The translations under genes were made by a program, and so were the position numbers. From positions 124,001-188,000 of the forward strand of contig NZ_JAGEPF010000018.1 of NCBI RefSeq assembly GCF_017573465.1: a stretch of 64,000 nt of DNA, read 5' to 3'. The DNA is from Actinomadura violacea. GTDB lineage: Bacteria > Actinomycetota > Actinomycetes > Streptosporangiales > Streptosporangiaceae. Position 1 is the first letter of the stretch, and every line of letters begins with the position of its first letter. The notes under the pieces are model-generated. The model searched no databases, had not been told where the DNA came from, and saw nothing but the letters and a program-made list of their open reading frames with translations. Shown here piece after piece: positions 32,552 through 40,649 of this stretch.

Positions 32552-33864
32552 GCCGCGCCGGCCTTCTGTAGGTCGATGACTTCGGCGTCGGCGGCCTCGG
32601 CGGCGCGCGCGGCGGCTTCCTCGGCGTCCAGGTCCGCGGCACGGACCGGCTTGACCTCCACCCAGTGGTCCCACCGGTAGGTCAGCGGGATCTTCTGGAG
32701 CTGCTCGGCGGTGGCCCCGTCGTCCAGCGCCGCCTTCACGGCCTTGGCCCACTTCTCGTGCTCGGGCATCTTCCGCGACTTGTTGGTCACCAGGACGTCG
32801 CCGTAGCGGCCGTTGTGCAGGCCGACCAGCAGGCTGTGCGCCCGCGTGTACTCGGTCTTGGCTTCGGCACGGTCCCGCTTGAAGCTCAGGGCCCGCTCGG
32901 CGGCCCACACCGCGTGACGCTGCTCGGGCTCGGCGCCGAGGATCGTGTACGACTCGGGGGAGCGCCCGGCGGCCTTCGCCGCCGCGACGTTCCAGCAGTG
33001 GTCGCGCACCGGGCAGAACCGCTCGCAGATCACGTCGCTGCTGGGACCGCCTCTGTCACGTTCCATTTCGGCGCCGACGTCGAGCGCGAAGTTCACGCCC
33101 GACAGCCAGTCGAGCGCTTCCTCGGCCGTGCCCTCGTCGTAGGGCTCGGGGAACCGCTCGACCTCGCCCTCCATGCGGTGCATGTACTCGATCTCGACGG
33201 TGTCGACGGGCCGCCCCTGGGCGCGCATGCCCAGGCCGTAGATGTGGCCCTGTCCGCGGTGCGCGGGGTCGGGGCCGTCGGCCAGGTCGTTCCAGGTGTG
33301 CTCGCCGGGGAACTTCAGGTCCTTCACCCGGGCCAGGACCCCGTCGTACTCGTCGAGCCGGCCGACGCGGTCCAGGCCGGGGATGGCCACCTCGTGCTCG
33401 TACTCCCGCCACGGGTACTGCTTCTCGCGGGCGAGGCGGGTCAGCTCGTGCCAGCCGGACCCGGCGCGGGCGGCGAACATGTCGACGTCGTTGCGGACCA
33501 TGCCGGGCGGCGGCGCCTCGCGGAGCTGGATGGCCTTGCGGCACCCCAGGTAGTCCGAGGGGCCGACTCCGTGGCCGCCAGGCGCCGGGGTGGGGCGCGG
33601 GTACAGGCCGGTCAGGTAGGCGTCCACGTCGTCGAGCGGGTGGGTGTCGGCGTTGTCGACGGCGCGCGCGGCGAGCTGGTACGCGGTGTCGGGCCGGTAG
33701 CGGCGGCAGCCGGTGCCCGGGTGCCCGCCACGGTGCGCGGTCCCGGCGTGCTCGACCTCAGGGCCGCCGCAGGCGCACGGGTTGGTGCGCTCGCTGTCCA
33801 TGGCGCCGGAGACGACGAAGGCGTGGGCCCGCTCGGCGAGGGCGCGGGCGAGGTCGGGCCTCAC
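32548..33864 (-). CDS. RecB/Cas4-like PD-(D/E)XK nuclease
   Basis: A 438-residue protein. The nuclease core shows RLDEYDG (D171, D174) and VKDLKF (D182, K184), fitting the D...(D/E)xK active site of RecB/Cas4-type exonucleases. CERFCPVRDHC (about 278-290) plus an earlier Cys could hold a 4Fe-4S cluster. It probably degrades one strand of double-stranded ends to feed the RecT annealase encoded at 35125-36708, forming a two-component recombination system. GTG overlaps the stop of a 15-aa leader. Confidence 0.8.
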   Translation of the reverse strand: MRPDLARALAERAHAFVVSGAMDSERTNPCACGGPEVEHAGTAHRGGHPGTGCRRYRPDTAYQLAARAVDNADTHPLDDVDAYLTGLYPRPTPAPGGHGVGPSDYLGCRKAIQLREAPPPGMVRNDVDMFAARAGSGWHELTRLAREKQYPWREYEHEVAIPGLDRVGRLDEYDGVLARVKDLKFPGEHTWNDLADGPDPAHRGQGHIYGLGMRAQGRPVDTVEIEYMHRMEGEVERFPEPYDEGTAEEALDWLSGVNFALDVGAEMERDRGGPSSDVICERFCPVRDHCWNVAAAKAAGRSPESYTILGAEPEQRHAVWAAERALSFKRDRAEAKTEYTRAHSLLVGLHNGRYGDVLVTNKSRKMPEHEKWAKAVKAALDDGATAEQLQKIPLTYRWDHWVEVKPVRAADLDAEEAAARAAEAADAEVIDLQKAGAA

Positions 33865-33908
33865 CGGCGGCGGCCGGGGGAGCGCGGGCAGGACAAGGCG
33901 AAGCTCAT
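33861..33908 (-). CDS. 15-aa leader peptide before nuclease
   Basis: A 15-codon frame (starts Met-Ser-Phe-Ala, ends Arg-Arg-Arg) has AAGGAG 7 bases before its ATG and its stop overlaps the nuclease GTG (GTGA). The nuclease itself has no ribosome site, so its translation probably depends on this leader. Confidence 0.5.
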   Translation of the reverse strand: MSFALSCPRSPGRRR

Positions 33909-34307
33909 GGGCTGGCTCCTTGTGTCGCCGGGTCCCGGGTGCTCTGCCGGGGCCGCGGTGATGTGTGTGCCGTAGGTCATGAGGTCGGACGCTAGACCTG
34001 CGACGGTGTTAACGTCGCGTCCTCATGCATTGTGTGGCCGGTTAACGTCCACGGGGCCATGTTAACCGCTTGTGTCGGCTGTAACCAGGTGGGGCGCGCG
34101 GCGGGCTGCGGGCGGCCGGCGACACGCGGCGGGCGGGCGGCCGAGGGCGGCCGGATTCGGCATCGGGAAGGTCAAGAGAGCCTAAAGCCGCACCCGGCTG
34201 GGCATGACCGTGAATGATTCACCCGTGGCGGAAGCCAGATCGGTTGGCCGCCCCGAGCGGGCGACCGATCCCACGAGCAAGGCCGCCCACCAACCCCAGG
34301 AAAGCCC
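33909..34307. other. Divergent regulatory region with clustered GTTAAC boxes
   Basis: About 400 bp without a gene. Minus strand: class B promoter GACGTT (34016-34011), 16 bp, TAGCGT (33994-33989), then a long leader ending in a CCCCGG hairpin and AAGGAG. GTTAAC occurs at 34008, 34041 and 34061; the middle one is followed, reading the minus strand, by CACAAT in class A fashion. A perfect 13-bp palindrome GTGAATGATTCAC is at 34210-34222. This is the densest concentration of the shared box and may be where the master regulator acts. Confidence 0.65.
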
Positions 34308-34871
34308 ATGACACGCGAACCCCACCACGCCCCGCCATCCGGAAGTCACGTTCCGTACCCGAGTACGATACGGACCGTGGCAGCCCGCACAGCACCCGAT
34401 TTCCTCGCCCGACGAACCGAGCTGGCTCGTACTGTCGCGGCCCGCGACATCCACGACGCCACCCTGGCACTGACCTGCCTGCACACCCCCGACGAGGACT
34501 GCATCCGCGCCTCCCGCCACCTCAACGTCCTGCAGAAACGCTTCAAGACCCTGTGCGTGCTGTCCGAACGCATCCTGAACGGCGCGAGCTGGGAGACGAT
34601 CGCCGGACAGCTCGGCGTCACCGCCGCCACCGCCAAGGCCCTCTACGCCTCCCCCGAACAACGCTGGCGGGCCGGCGACCCGCAACCCTGGGCGCCGGTC
34701 CTGACCGGCCCCGACGCCATGGCCACCGTGGTCGGCGCCGCCCCCATAGTCATCGACACCCCCGCCCAAGCCGACGCCGTCGAGACGGAGCTGGCCGCCT
34801 ACTGCGCCCAGCGCGGGTGCACACCGCCGTGCACACCGCCGTGCACACCCGCGCACACCTGCACAGGCTGA
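34308..34871 (+). CDS. HTH protein, candidate regulator
   Basis: A 187-residue protein. Around residues 88-120, NGASWETIAGQLGVTAATAKALYA fits a helix-turn-helix. The C-terminus ends in a Cys-Thr-Pro run encoded by GTGCAC repeats. It is alone on the plus strand, diverging from the nuclease operon across a region with three GTTAAC boxes, which makes it a reasonable candidate for the protein that reads those boxes. AGGAAAG lies just upstream of the ATG. Confidence 0.65.
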   Translation: MTREPHHAPPSGSHVPYPSTIRTVAARTAPDFLARRTELARTVAARDIHDATLALTCLHTPDEDCIRASRHLNVLQKRFKTLCVLSERILNGASWETIAGQLGVTAATAKALYASPEQRWRAGDPQPWAPVLTGPDAMATVVGAAPIVIDTPAQADAVETELAAYCAQRGCTPPCTPPCTPAHTCTG

Positions 34872-35025
34872 AAGCCCCCCCACCACCGCGCACAGCCGCG
34901 CGCACCGCTCCCCGTTTTCGGTGCACACCGCCGTGCACACCCCCGCCCGCCGTGCACATCGTGCACGCTCCCCCGGGTACCAACATCCGCGTGCACACCA
35001 CCGTGCACACCGCCCTTGACGTGCA
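34817..35025. repeat. GTGCAC tract 4
   Basis: GTGCACACCGCC is repeated head to tail at 34817-34860 and GTGCAC continues to about 35025 beyond the stop of the HTH gene, so part of the tract is non-coding. Confidence 0.7.
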
Positions 35026-35062
35026 CACCGAGCGCACAGTGCATGCCCCGGGCATGAGAAAA

Positions 35063-35102
35063 GGCCCGCCCCGTCCGGCGCGCACACCGGACGGGGCGGG
35101 CC
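35063..35102 (-). terminator. Intrinsic terminator of recT
   Basis: Perfect 16-bp stem GGCCCGCCCCGTCCGG with an 8-base loop. On the minus strand it is followed by TTTT, so it should end the recT transcript. Confidence 0.75.
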
Positions 35103-35124
35103 CCCTCCTGGGCCTCCTGCGCGG

Positions 35125-36708
35125 TCAGGCCGCGCGGCCGAACAGCACCTCCACCGGAGCCACCATCTCCTCGCGGTACGCCCGCTCGTAGGCGTCGGCC
35201 TCGACCGTCCGGCCCTGCTCGCGCAGCGCCGCCACCACCCCGGGCCGCGACTGCCCCATCAGCCGCAGCAGCCGCCGCGACGTCGCCTGCTCCAGATCGC
35301 ACCGCAGCCGCTGCACCAGCCGCGCCTCCAACTGCCCGACCGGGCGGCCGAGGATCTCGGCCATCTCCCCCAGCTCGGCCAGAAGCCACTCGCAGCGCTG
35401 CGCCTCCCCGCCCGCCCGTGCACCAGCGTCGGCCGCATGCACACCGGCAGCGTGCACGGGCCGCTCAGCGGCCGGCTGTGCGTCCGGGCCGTCCTGCTGT
35501 GCACGCGGGTGTGCACCGCCCTGTGCGCGGGGGTGTGCGCGGGGGTGTGCACGGTCCTGTGCACGGTGTTCGCGCAGGTCAGCGGCATCCTGTGCGTCCT
35601 GTGCGCGCTCGCCGTGCACACCGTCGTGCACGGGCTCGTCGTGCACGATCTCGCCCTCCACCACGTCATCGGGGGCATCGTGCGCGGCGGCGTACTGGCG
35701 TGCACGCTCCTCGTCCATCAGCGCCGCCTCGTCGGCGTCCTGCGCCGCGCGGACCCGGGAGTCGGCCTCGTCGTCCATCTTCATCAGCTCGATCAGCTCC
35801 GGGGTCTTGGGGACCCTCTTGGCCAGCGCCCGCACCGCCGACTTCAGCCACATCGCCAGGAAGTTGGTGTGCCAGGGGGAGTTGAACTTCCCCCAGTCGG
35901 GGTTGGCCTTGAAGAGCTTGGGGTTCTTCTTGCGCTCCCGCTCGGCCCGCTCGTACGCCTTGGAGTACTTGTCGCGGATCTCCTCGGCATCCTCCAGGTT
36001 CAACGCCATCACCTGGGAGCGGGCACCGCCGCGCAGCCACGCGAACGCGTACGCCAGCACCACCTCGCCGCGGTCCTTGGACAGCAGGAACGGCTCGTGC
36101 TCGAAGTCGTCGGGTGCGGGGCGGCCGCGCTTGATGAACCAGTCGTCCTTCTCGAAGATCCAGTCGAACACGACCGAGGTAACGAACCCCGACCGGTACA
36201 TCAGGTCCACGTACCCCTGGTACATCGGGATGAAGGTGGCCACGCGGCCGTAGGGGACGATCGCGGCGTGCGTCCCGTCGGGGTCCAGCCCGAACCGGGC
36301 GCAGTGCATGAGGGAGACCGTCAGCGACTCCGGCGTGCAGTTCTGCAGCGCCCGGCTGGACTTGATGGAGGTGAGCGCGACCTGGATGAAGTGCCGCTCG
36401 TTGACGTGGCGGGGGAGCGCGTCGGCGAAGTAGGTGCGGCGCTGCCCCAGCCAGTCCAGCCACCCGTCGTCGGCTGCCAGGTCGACCGGCTGCTTGCGCA
36501 GCTCCTCGGGCACGGCCAGCGCCACGTCGGCGCCGCCTTCGAGGACGTCGCCGATGACGGTCCCCTCGATCGCCTCGCCCCCGGCCGGCTCGGCGCCGGG
36601 CCCGGCGGGCGGCGCGGTGGGCGGGCCGGTGGGCGGGGGAGCGTCGCCGGCGACGGCGTCGGTCACCAGGGTGTCGTTGGGGTGGGGCGCCTGCGGATGC
36701 GCGGCCAT
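35125..36708 (-). CDS. recT: RecT single-strand annealing protein
   Basis: A 527-residue RecT-family annealase. The core (about 65-290) has the family pattern: LTSIKSSRALQNCTPESL, then HCARFGLDPDGTHAAIVPYG and MYQGYVDLMYRSG, later NSPWHTNFLAMWLKSAVRAL. RecT coats single strands and pairs homologous DNA. The tail (about 335-430) is an Ala/His/Asp-rich insertion encoded by GTGCAC repeats, followed by a helical C-terminal domain of a type often appended to actinophage RecT. ATG has AAGGAG 6 bases upstream. It works with the RecB/Cas4-like nuclease. Confidence 0.9.
   Translation of the reverse strand: MAAHPQAPHPNDTLVTDAVAGDAPPPTGPPTAPPAGPGAEPAGGEAIEGTVIGDVLEGGADVALAVPEELRKQPVDLAADDGWLDWLGQRRTYFADALPRHVNERHFIQVALTSIKSSRALQNCTPESLTVSLMHCARFGLDPDGTHAAIVPYGRVATFIPMYQGYVDLMYRSGFVTSVVFDWIFEKDDWFIKRGRPAPDDFEHEPFLLSKDRGEVVLAYAFAWLRGGARSQVMALNLEDAEEIRDKYSKAYERAERERKKNPKLFKANPDWGKFNSPWHTNFLAMWLKSAVRALAKRVPKTPELIELMKMDDEADSRVRAAQDADEAALMDEERARQYAAAHDAPDDVVEGEIVHDEPVHDGVHGERAQDAQDAADLREHRAQDRAHPRAHPRAQGGAHPRAQQDGPDAQPAAERPVHAAGVHAADAGARAGGEAQRCEWLLAELGEMAEILGRPVGQLEARLVQRLRCDLEQATSRRLLRLMGQSRPGVVAALREQGRTVEADAYERAYREEMVAPVEVLFGRAA
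35417..35707. repeat. GTGCAC tract 5
   Basis: Many GTGCAC/GTGCGC hexamers in the linker-coding part of recT. They encode Val-His and Ala-His units here, in a different frame from tract 4. Confidence 0.7.
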
Positions 36709-36777
36709 AGGGCTGCTCCTTGAATAGGGCCCGGGTGCTCAACCGGGCCATACTGTGTCCTGGGGAACGTTAACGTC
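36709..36777 (-). promoter_or_regulatory. Hybrid promoter and hairpin leader of recT
   Basis: GACGTT (36777-36772), 16 bp, CAGTAT (36755-36750), with a second overlapping CGTTAACG. The leader hairpin GGCCCGG/CCGGGCC has loop TTGAGCAC, then AAGGAG. Confidence 0.6.
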
Positions 36778-36824
36778 CCCCGGTCACTCACGGTACCGGC
36801 CGCGCCGCCGAGTACGCTAGGCGA

Positions 36825-36877
36825 TCAATCCGCCGGGGTCGAAGCACGCCCCGGCACGACCCTCAAGGAGTGCGCCC
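36825..36877 (+). promoter_or_regulatory. Hairpin leader of plus-strand 229-aa gene
   Basis: Hairpin GCCGGGG/CCCCGGC (36832-36838 with 36849-36855) whose loop is TCGAAGCACG, followed by AAGGAG. The TACGCT at 36813 may be the -10. The loop matches other class A leaders although the promoter box is absent. Confidence 0.5.
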
Positions 36878-37567
36878 ATGCCGCCCCGCCAGCCCATCCC
36901 CGGCCGCCCCACCACCGCCCGCCCGGCCCGCCCGTCCGGCAGCCCATCCGGCCGCCCGGCCGCGCCCGAGGGTGCCGAGAAGCGGCCGCGCCGCAACCGG
37001 CCGCCGCAGCCGCCGCGCGCCGAGACCCGCGAACAGGCCGTCGCCTACATCAACCCGACCCCGCCCGCGAACCTCACCGCGAAAGACCGCGAAGAGATCC
37101 AGATCCTCGCCGGGCTGCAGGACCGCGAGTACGACCGGGCGGTCAACGAGTGGGTGTCGCTGGACCCCACAGCGCCCGCCTCCGCCGAGGAGGCCGCCGA
37201 AGGCGCCCGCGTGTTCTACTCCGCCGAGCTGGCCATCCGCACCTTCCAGGCGTCCGGCCGGCTCATCTCCAACGTCGAGAGCAAGTTCCGCGGCCTCGAC
37301 CGCGCCTCCCAGAAGTTCCTTGACCTGGAGTCGCACAAGAACAAGCTGTCGGCGGTCCGCGCGCAGAGCCGCAGGATCCGCTCGACGCTGTTCGAACAGA
37401 AGGCGGACGAGTCGCCGAAGAACCAGGCGAACCGGGTGATCGCCGACCTGTTCCCCAAGCTCCAGACCCACATCCGGTGGCGGATCAAGAACGGGGAGAC
37501 GCCGGAAGAGGTGTACGCCGACCTGCGCGCCAAGGGCGTCGGTGAGCCCCCCGAGCAGGGAAAGTAA
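36878..37567 (+). CDS. Hypothetical protein, 229 aa
   Basis: Unrecognised. A Pro/Arg-rich disordered N-terminus (about 1-55) precedes a long helical domain with many charged residues (about 80-215). ATG has AAGGAG 7 bases upstream behind a GAAGCAC hairpin. It diverges from recT and marks the boundary between the recombination and morphogenesis regions. Confidence 0.65.
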   Translation: MPPRQPIPGRPTTARPARPSGSPSGRPAAPEGAEKRPRRNRPPQPPRAETREQAVAYINPTPPANLTAKDREEIQILAGLQDREYDRAVNEWVSLDPTAPASAEEAAEGARVFYSAELAIRTFQASGRLISNVESKFRGLDRASQKFLDLESHKNKLSAVRAQSRRIRSTLFEQKADESPKNQANRVIADLFPKLQTHIRWRIKNGETPEEVYADLRAKGVGEPPEQGK

Positions 37568-37861
37568 AAGGAACCACCCCTAGCCAGGCATCCATATGGG
37601 GAGTCGATTTCAAGGTCTTCGACTCCCCGGAGTACGAGGCGTCCTCTCGCATGCGCGCCCTGGGGTCATCCCGCGAGCATGCGGTATCCCAGAGTCTCGC
37701 ACCCGGTGCCCCTACAGCCGCGGCGTGCCTAGCGCCGAGACCGACCAAGGTCGGGTCTGATTACGCGTGCGAGGGGGTGGTCCGAGCGACCATGCTAGAC
37801 CACGGCGGGGCCGCAGAGAACTCTGCGACCCCGCCGCTGTCGGGCCTGCGGCCCGATCCGG
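37568..37861. other. Intergenic region with two hairpins
   Basis: A perfect 10-bp stem GGGGAGTCGA/TCGACTCCCC (37598-37628) follows the plus-strand gene. A two-part stem CGGCGGGG + CGCAGAG (37803-37840) lies downstream of the convergent holin-like gene. Both are probably terminators. No tRNA or gene was seen. Confidence 0.55.
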
Positions 37862-38101
37862 TCACGCCAGCGGCGCCGGGTCCTGCGGTGGCACGGCGTC
37901 GGGGTCGGTGCGCGGGGTGTGCCGCGCCAGCCACCCGGCCGCGAACGCCACCACGCCCGGCACCACCACGTCCACCACCGCCGTGACCGCTTCCGGCACG
38001 TCCCCGGGGAACACGTACGCGCCCAGCAGCCACACCACCAGGCCCGCCACGGCCGCCCCGGCGGCGCCGCCCTTCACCTTCGCCTCCACCACAGCCCTCA
38101 T
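37862..38101 (-). CDS. Holin-like two-TM protein
   Basis: A 79-residue protein with two hydrophobic helices (about 11-31 and 39-58) and a Pro-rich hydrophilic C-terminus, the usual size and topology of a small phage holin. It is the last gene of the morphogenesis block, coupled by ATGA to the coiled-coil gene. Holin function is inferred from topology and position only. Confidence 0.6.
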   Translation of the reverse strand: MRAVVEAKVKGGAAGAAVAGLVVWLLGAYVFPGDVPEAVTAVVDVVVPGVVAFAAGWLARHTPRTDPDAVPPQDPAPLA

Positions 38102-38535
38102 TCCGGGTCCTCCTCGGTAGCTCTGGGGGGTGGAACCGGCCGGACGCCGGCTTCGATCAACTGGCGGCGCAGCCCCGCGACCGTCCGCTCCAACTCCCTG
38201 ATCTGGGCGTTCATCGTCTGCACCTGCGAGCGCAGCGTGTTGGAGGTGTCCTGCTCGCGGGCGAGCTGTTCCCCGAGCCGGTCCGACTGGCCCTGCAGCC
38301 GGTCGATCTGCCGCTCCAGCTGCACGAGCGCAGCCTCATAGATCGTCTTGGCGCGGTTGTAGGCTTCGGCGTCCACCTTCGAGCGCTCAAGCGCCGCCTG
38401 GCGCGCGGCGGCGCGTTCGGCCTGCTGGGCGGTGATGCGGTTGGCGGCCACCGCCTGCCGGTAGGCGACCACCGCAACCACGATCGGCACCAGCCCGAGC
38501 CCGGCCTGCACCAGCAGCGACCCGAGCGTGTTCAT
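38098..38535 (-). CDS. Membrane-anchored coiled-coil protein
   Basis: A 145-residue protein: N-terminal membrane helix (about 5-24), then an unbroken coiled coil (about 30-125) rich in Gln, Glu, Arg and Leu heptads, ending in a short Pro-rich tail. The layout resembles spanin-like or lysis-accessory proteins next to holins. ATGA overlaps on both sides couple it to its neighbours. Confidence 0.7.
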   Translation of the reverse strand: MNTLGSLLVQAGLGLVPIVVAVVAYRQAVAANRITAQQAERAAARQAALERSKVDAEAYNRAKTIYEAALVQLERQIDRLQGQSDRLGEQLAREQDTSNTLRSQVQTMNAQIRELERTVAGLRRQLIEAGVRPVPPPRATEEDPE

Positions 38536-38996
38536 CGCGACCGCCCAACGATGCCGCCGCCGTTGCCGTGGCCATTGCCGTTGTGTGCCCAGTTCTCCCG
38601 CCACCCGGCGATCAGCAGCACGACGCCGGCGAACGCCATCCAGATCACCGCGGACACATAGCCGCGGGGGATGTCCTCCACCAGCCAGCCCAGCAGCCCG
38701 AGCCCGCCCCACACGATCTTCAACGCGATCGCGGCGCCGAACGCGAGCTGGTCATTGCGGGCCGGGGCGAACGCCCCGCACACCAGCCCGACCCCGACCC
38801 ACACCGCCGCCCAGGCGTGCAGCGGGAGCACCTGCGCGGCGAACTGGTAGGTGGGGGAGATGCGCGCGTAGTGCCCGCACAGGCTCGCGCCGTACACCCA
38901 GTCCAGCAGCGCCAGGAACAGCAGGAACGTGCCGCGCCGTCCCACCCGCAGGCAGGCGCGGCGGGCCGCGTGCTGGATGCGCTGCTGCCATGCCAC
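38532..38996 (-). CDS. Four-TM membrane protein
   Basis: A 154-residue protein with about four hydrophobic segments and a Gly/Asn-rich end (NGNGHGNGGG). There is no ribosome site. A class B promoter places the transcript start within a base or two of the ATG, so it is probably translated from a leaderless mRNA. It heads the membrane/lysis trio. Confidence 0.65.
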   Translation of the reverse strand: MAWQQRIQHAARRACLRVGRRGTFLLFLALLDWVYGASLCGHYARISPTYQFAAQVLPLHAWAAVWVGVGLVCGAFAPARNDQLAFGAAIALKIVWGGLGLLGWLVEDIPRGYVSAVIWMAFAGVVLLIAGWRENWAHNGNGHGNGGGIVGRSR

Positions 38997-39003
38997 AGCC
39001 CGA

Positions 39004-39031
39004 AGGGTGGCGGGTTCGGGGGGTTAACGTC
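39004..39031 (-). promoter_or_regulatory. Class B promoter, probably leaderless transcript
   Basis: GACGTT (39031-39026), 16 bp, CACCCT (39009-39004). The start would fall at about 38997, at the ATG of the four-TM gene. Confidence 0.5.
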
Positions 39032-39049
39032 GCCCCGTCCCCCGGGGCG

Positions 39050-39520
39050 TCAGCGCTGCCAGGCGCGGATGACCGCCATGGTGGTGGAGTCGGATCCGCT
39101 CACGCGCATCGCTTGCGCGTAGACCAGGTGGACGGCGCCGACCGTCCACGCGTCGGGGAAGTCCAGCTGCACCCGGATGATCCGCTGGGTGCCGCCCGAG
39201 GCGGTGGTGACGGCCGTGCCGGTCAACGCCAGGTCGGGGCAGGTCAGCTGCACGCGCAGCACCGACCCGGCACCGGTGCCGCACGCCACATCGCAGAACA
39301 GATGGCTGCCGGACCGGTAGATGTTCATCTGCTGGACGTTGGCCATCGCCGCGGCGGTCGCCGGCTCCCACCGCGACGGGACCGCGGGGATCGCCACGAT
39401 CGTCTCGGTCTGCTGCGCCGTCGCGGCCCGCTGAATGTCGCGGCGCATCGCCTTCAGGGCACGCACCAGGTCGGGGTCGTGCGGCACCAACCGCGACCCC
39501 GGATGCCGCGCGTTCACCAT
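39050..39520 (-). CDS. Putative minor tail protein, 156 aa
   Basis: A helical N-terminus (about 15-60) is followed by a beta-rich domain. No family recognised. It sits directly after the tail-tip genes with GAAAGGGGG upstream of the ATG, so a minor structural role is likely by position. Confidence 0.6.
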   Translation of the reverse strand: MVNARHPGSRLVPHDPDLVRALKAMRRDIQRAATAQQTETIVAIPAVPSRWEPATAAAMANVQQMNIYRSGSHLFCDVACGTGAGSVLRVQLTCPDLALTGTAVTTASGGTQRIIRVQLDFPDAWTVGAVHLVYAQAMRVSGSDSTTMAVIRAWQR

Positions 39521-39533
39521 CACCGGCCCCCTT

Positions 39534-40649
39534 TCACAGGCTTTCCAGCATGTCGCCCATGGTGAAGTCGTACTGCTCGTCGCCTTCCGCGCCGGGCGTG
39601 ACCTGCACTTCCATGATCCGCATGTAGCCGGCGTAGCCGGGAGTGCCCGCGCCCGGGTCGGGCGGGAACCGCCAGTCCGAGATCCGCACCAGCGCCTCAT
39701 CGCCCAACTGCCAGTCGCCGACCTCCACGCCCGGCTGCGCCATCACCGTCACCTTCGCGGTGACGTGGTGCCCGCCGGCGAACGCCGACAGCGCGTTGGC
39801 GTGCGCCTGCAACGTGGCCAGGTTGGTGATCCCGTCGAACTGCTGCGACTGCTCCAGCAGCGGATACCCCTGCCCCAGCAGCGCCGAGTTGGTCGCCGAC
39901 GCCGTGAGCTGCACACCCTCGTCGGTCTCGGTGGACGCCCACGACCGGGTGAACAGCCCCGGCCCGTCGTCCCAGGTGTAGGACACGATGTTGCCGCCAC
40001 CGCCGAACGCGTCGTACTCCAGCACCAGCCCCGAATCGGCGCCCGCCCGGCCCAGCCGCGGATACCCCAGCAGCACCGTCTCGGCCGGGGCGCCGCCCGA
40101 CCACACCGTCTGGGTGGCGAACTCGAACCCGTTCTCCACCTCCGACAGCTCCGTCAGCGCCGTCAGCACCACCGTCTGGTCGGCGGCGTTGTAGTTGCGG
40201 TCCCGCAGCACCCCCGAAAGGCCGGCGGTCGCGCCGACGCCCATGTTCCCGCCGGAGTCGGCCTGCGGCGTGGACAGCAGCGCGCGGGCGATGTCGAACT
40301 GGTCGGCGCCCAGGAACGACAGCGTCGGCAGGTACCGGGAGGCGAACGCGCCGATGGTCTCCTCGGCCGTCACCGACAGCATCCCCGACGCGGAGTCGTA
40401 GCTGCGCGGCGGCACCAGCCGCCCGCCCCACACCAGCGCGTTGTCGCGCTCAACGAAGATCTTGGTGTGGTCGGGGATGGTGGCCTGCAACACCCGCGCG
40501 GCCGTCAGCCCGTCGCCGTACATGGGCAGCTGGCCCCGCAGCGACCCCACTCCGCGCATCTCCCGGGAGTAGGTGACCTGCTCCAGCGGCAGGGTGTCGA
40601 TCCGCACCCCGGACGCCAGGTCGTACAGGTGATACCGGTACTCGGCCAT
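39534..40649 (-). CDS. Minor tail / tail-tip protein, 371 aa
   Basis: Begins MAEYRYHLYDLASG...LPLEQVTYSREMRG, the pattern of siphophage minor tail proteins of the Gp37/tail-hub kind, and is beta-rich throughout. The ATG overlaps the preceding stop (TGATG). Its position two genes after the distal tail protein supports a baseplate or adsorption role. Confidence 0.75.
   Translation of the reverse strand: MAEYRYHLYDLASGVRIDTLPLEQVTYSREMRGVGSLRGQLPMYGDGLTAARVLQATIPDHTKIFVERDNALVWGGRLVPPRSYDSASGMLSVTAEETIGAFASRYLPTLSFLGADQFDIARALLSTPQADSGGNMGVGATAGLSGVLRDRNYNAADQTVVLTALTELSEVENGFEFATQTVWSGGAPAETVLLGYPRLGRAGADSGLVLEYDAFGGGGNIVSYTWDDGPGLFTRSWASTETDEGVQLTASATNSALLGQGYPLLEQSQQFDGITNLATLQAHANALSAFAGGHHVTAKVTVMAQPGVEVGDWQLGDEALVRISDWRFPPDPGAGTPGYAGYMRIMEVQVTPGAEGDEQYDFTMGDMLESL

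Noticed and set aside
31679..32680. Plus-strand frame across the region upstream of the replication operon
   Set aside because: Runs antisense through the 179-aa gene and into the nuclease gene; no ribosome site; the first part lies in the presumed promoter region.
37568..37861. tRNA gene or tRNA-derived attachment site
   Set aside because: No cloverleaf, T-loop or 3' CCA-like segment could be found; the stems present are better read as terminators.
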